Origin: Azophilus sp965220835
Lineage (GTDB): Bacteria; Pseudomonadota; Gammaproteobacteria; Pseudomonadales; Azotimanducaceae
DNA: 64,000 bases
Reading direction: 5' to 3'
NCBI GenBank assembly: GCA_965220835.1
Contig: OZ244842.1
Coordinates: 124,001-188,000, forward strand
The translations under genes were made by a program, and so were the position numbers. Below the pieces are notes generated by a model. It was not told where the DNA came from. It did no database searches and saw only the letters and a program-made list of their open reading frames with translations. The first letter of the stretch is position 1. Each line of letters starts with the position of its first letter. Below are positions 62,841 through 64,000 of this stretch, one piece after another.

Positions 62841-64000
62841 ATCGAGACACTGAAGGAAAAGCTCGCTGACTACCGCCAGCGAGGCGCGCACCGGGTCAAG
62901 ATTGGCCTGACGGACATTGATGGTGTCATTCGCGGCAAATACGTCAGCTTGGAGAAGTTTGCGTCGTTGATGGAGAAGGGCGGCGGCTTCTGCGACTGCG
63001 TGTTCGGCTGGGACGTGGACGACCAGCTCTATGACGAGGGCGACTACACGGGCTGGCATACCGGATTTCCCGATGCCGCCTACCGCTTGGTGGTGGACTC
63101 AGAGCGTTGGTTGGCTGACGAAGGCTGCCCCTACTTTGTGGGCGAGTTCGTCGGCGCCGATGGCGAGCCCCATCCGCTCTGTCCGCGCACGCGGCTCAAG
63201 GGCATGCTCGGCCGGATGGCGGAGCAGGGCCTCACGCTGATGTCCGGCTTCGAGTACGAGTTCTTTGTCTTCGAGGAAACGCCGCACAGCCTTCGGGAGA
63301 AGGGTTATAGAAACCTAAAGCCGCTGACGCCAGGCAACTTTGGCTACTCGATGCTGCGTGCCTCGGCGCAATCGGCGTTGTTCAACGAACTCATGGGCAC
63401 CTGCCGGGCCTTGCGGCTGGACCTTGAGGGCCTGCACTGCGAGACGGGCCCGGGCGTTTGGGAGGCGGCCTTGGCACCGGCGCCCGGCATCGAGGCAGCG
63501 GACCGTGCCAACCTGTTCAAGACCTTCGCCAAGGCGTTCTTCCACAAGCGTGGCCTGACCGCCACCTTCATGGCCAAGTGGTCGATGGACTATCCGGGGC
63601 AGAGCGGTCACTACCACTTCAGCCTGGTGGATGACCAAGGCGTCAACCGCTTCCGTGACGCGCAGGCCAAAGACGGCATGTCCGCCCTGCAGCGGTCGGC
63701 GGTAGCGGGCTTGGAGCGGCATCTCGGTGATGTCCTGGCGCTGCTGGCGCCCACCGTCAACAGCTACGCCCGGCTGGTCAAGGGCGCTTGGGCACCGACC
63801 GCGGCCACTTGGGGCGTGGAGAACCGCACGGCGGCCATTCGCGTGATCGGCGGCGGTGGGCCAAGCCAACGCATCGAGTGCCGCGTGTGCGGCGCGGACG
63901 CCAACCCCTATCTCGCGGCGGCGGCCACGCTGGCGGCCATGTGGCAGGGCGTGGAAGGCGAACTCACGCCCAGCCCGCCGGTGGCCGGCAACGCCTATGA
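62841..64000 (+). CDS. Glutamine-synthetase-family enzyme, partial, apparent AUC start
   Basis: About 386 codons are open to the right window edge. The beta-grasp N-terminal part is RVKIGLTDIDGVIRGKYVSLEKF. The catalytic domain shows SGFEYEFFVFEE, HYHFSLVD and NSYARLVKGAWAPTAATWGVENRTAAIRV (quoted in parts). The plan fits gamma-glutamyl ligases related to GlnA (GlnT or polyamine type) more than housekeeping GlnA. No ATG, GTG or TTG exists in frame between the upstream stop (62805) and residue ~44. An AAGGAG (62828-62833) stands 7 bases before ATC at 62841, exactly where homology begins, so AUC is the best start. Confidence 0.85.
   Translation, partial: METLKEKLADYRQRGAHRVKIGLTDIDGVIRGKYVSLEKFASLMEKGGGFCDCVFGWDVDDQLYDEGDYTGWHTGFPDAAYRLVVDSERWLADEGCPYFVGEFVGADGEPHPLCPRTRLKGMLGRMAEQGLTLMSGFEYEFFVFEETPHSLREKGYRNLKPLTPGNFGYSMLRASAQSALFNELMGTCRALRLDLEGLHCETGPGVWEAALAPAPGIEAADRANLFKTFAKAFFHKRGLTATFMAKWSMDYPGQSGHYHFSLVDDQGVNRFRDAQAKDGMSALQRSAVAGLERHLGDVLALLAPTVNSYARLVKGAWAPTAATWGVENRTAAIRVIGGGGPSQRIECRVCGADANPYLAAAATLAAMWQGVEGELTPSPPVAGNAY

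Overview
This is a mostly GC-rich stretch of a bacterial chromosome, and the organism is most likely an uncultured gammaproteobacterium. The evidence is the hfq-hflX-hflK-hflC-purA block, the adjacent dapA-bamC pair (bamC is a beta/gammaproteobacterial outer-membrane assembly lipoprotein), a standard dnaG and a two-subunit glutamate synthase. No rRNA, tRNA or CRISPR array was seen. Assignments rest on reading motifs, not on database searches.

Layout. 1-2.9 kb: 3' end of gltB and complete gltD (glutamate synthase). 3.2-10.7 kb: the full propionyl-CoA to succinyl-CoA route, with carboxylase beta and alpha subunits on the plus strand and methylmalonyl-CoA epimerase and mutase on the minus strand. 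A 186-bp MITE-like element lies between the carboxylase genes, and a 125-bp tandem array lies behind the mutase promoter side. 11.4-24.9 kb: accessory metabolism (amidase, VOC proteins, Uma2 proteins, esterase, a D-threonine-aldolase-like enzyme), a DUF305-LVIVD protein carrying an in-frame 45-bp repeat array, a hydrolase-cyclophilin fusion, a damaged VapBC pair and a HEPN pair. 25.2-27.9 kb: a UGSC-family selenoprotein operon with an in-frame UGA and a SECIS-like hairpin. 28.1-34.7 kb: assorted genes including copC-copD and a secreted tyrosine phosphatase.

34.7-42.5 kb is a lower-GC island, read on the minus strand, for DNA phosphorothioate modification. It holds dndA, dndC, an SspE/GmrSD-like DUF262-DUF1524 protein, a small GIY-YIG protein, dndB and two pieces of a Dnd-associated methyltransferase. 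No dndD, dndE, sspB or sspC is present. The first five genes overlap or abut, so they look like one transcript. This odd gene set and the selenoprotein operon are the two most interesting systems in the window.

43-49.7 kb: more accessory genes (methyltransferase, LLM-type oxidoreductase, membrane protein, SDR, PNPOx-like protein, and an AAA ATPase behind a duplicated palindromic box). 49.8-64 kb: housekeeping genes dnaG, an enoyl-CoA hydratase, hfq, hflX, hflK, hflC, purA, a Trm112-type protein, folE2, dapA, bamC, a CnoX/YbbN-like thioredoxin and a partial glutamine-synthetase-family gene that appears to start at AUC.

A recurring theme is small repeat families. One REP-like palindrome family appears at 2.9 and 10.8 kb. 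A 45-bp coding repeat has entered three different genes. Several short degenerate tandem arrays lie between genes.
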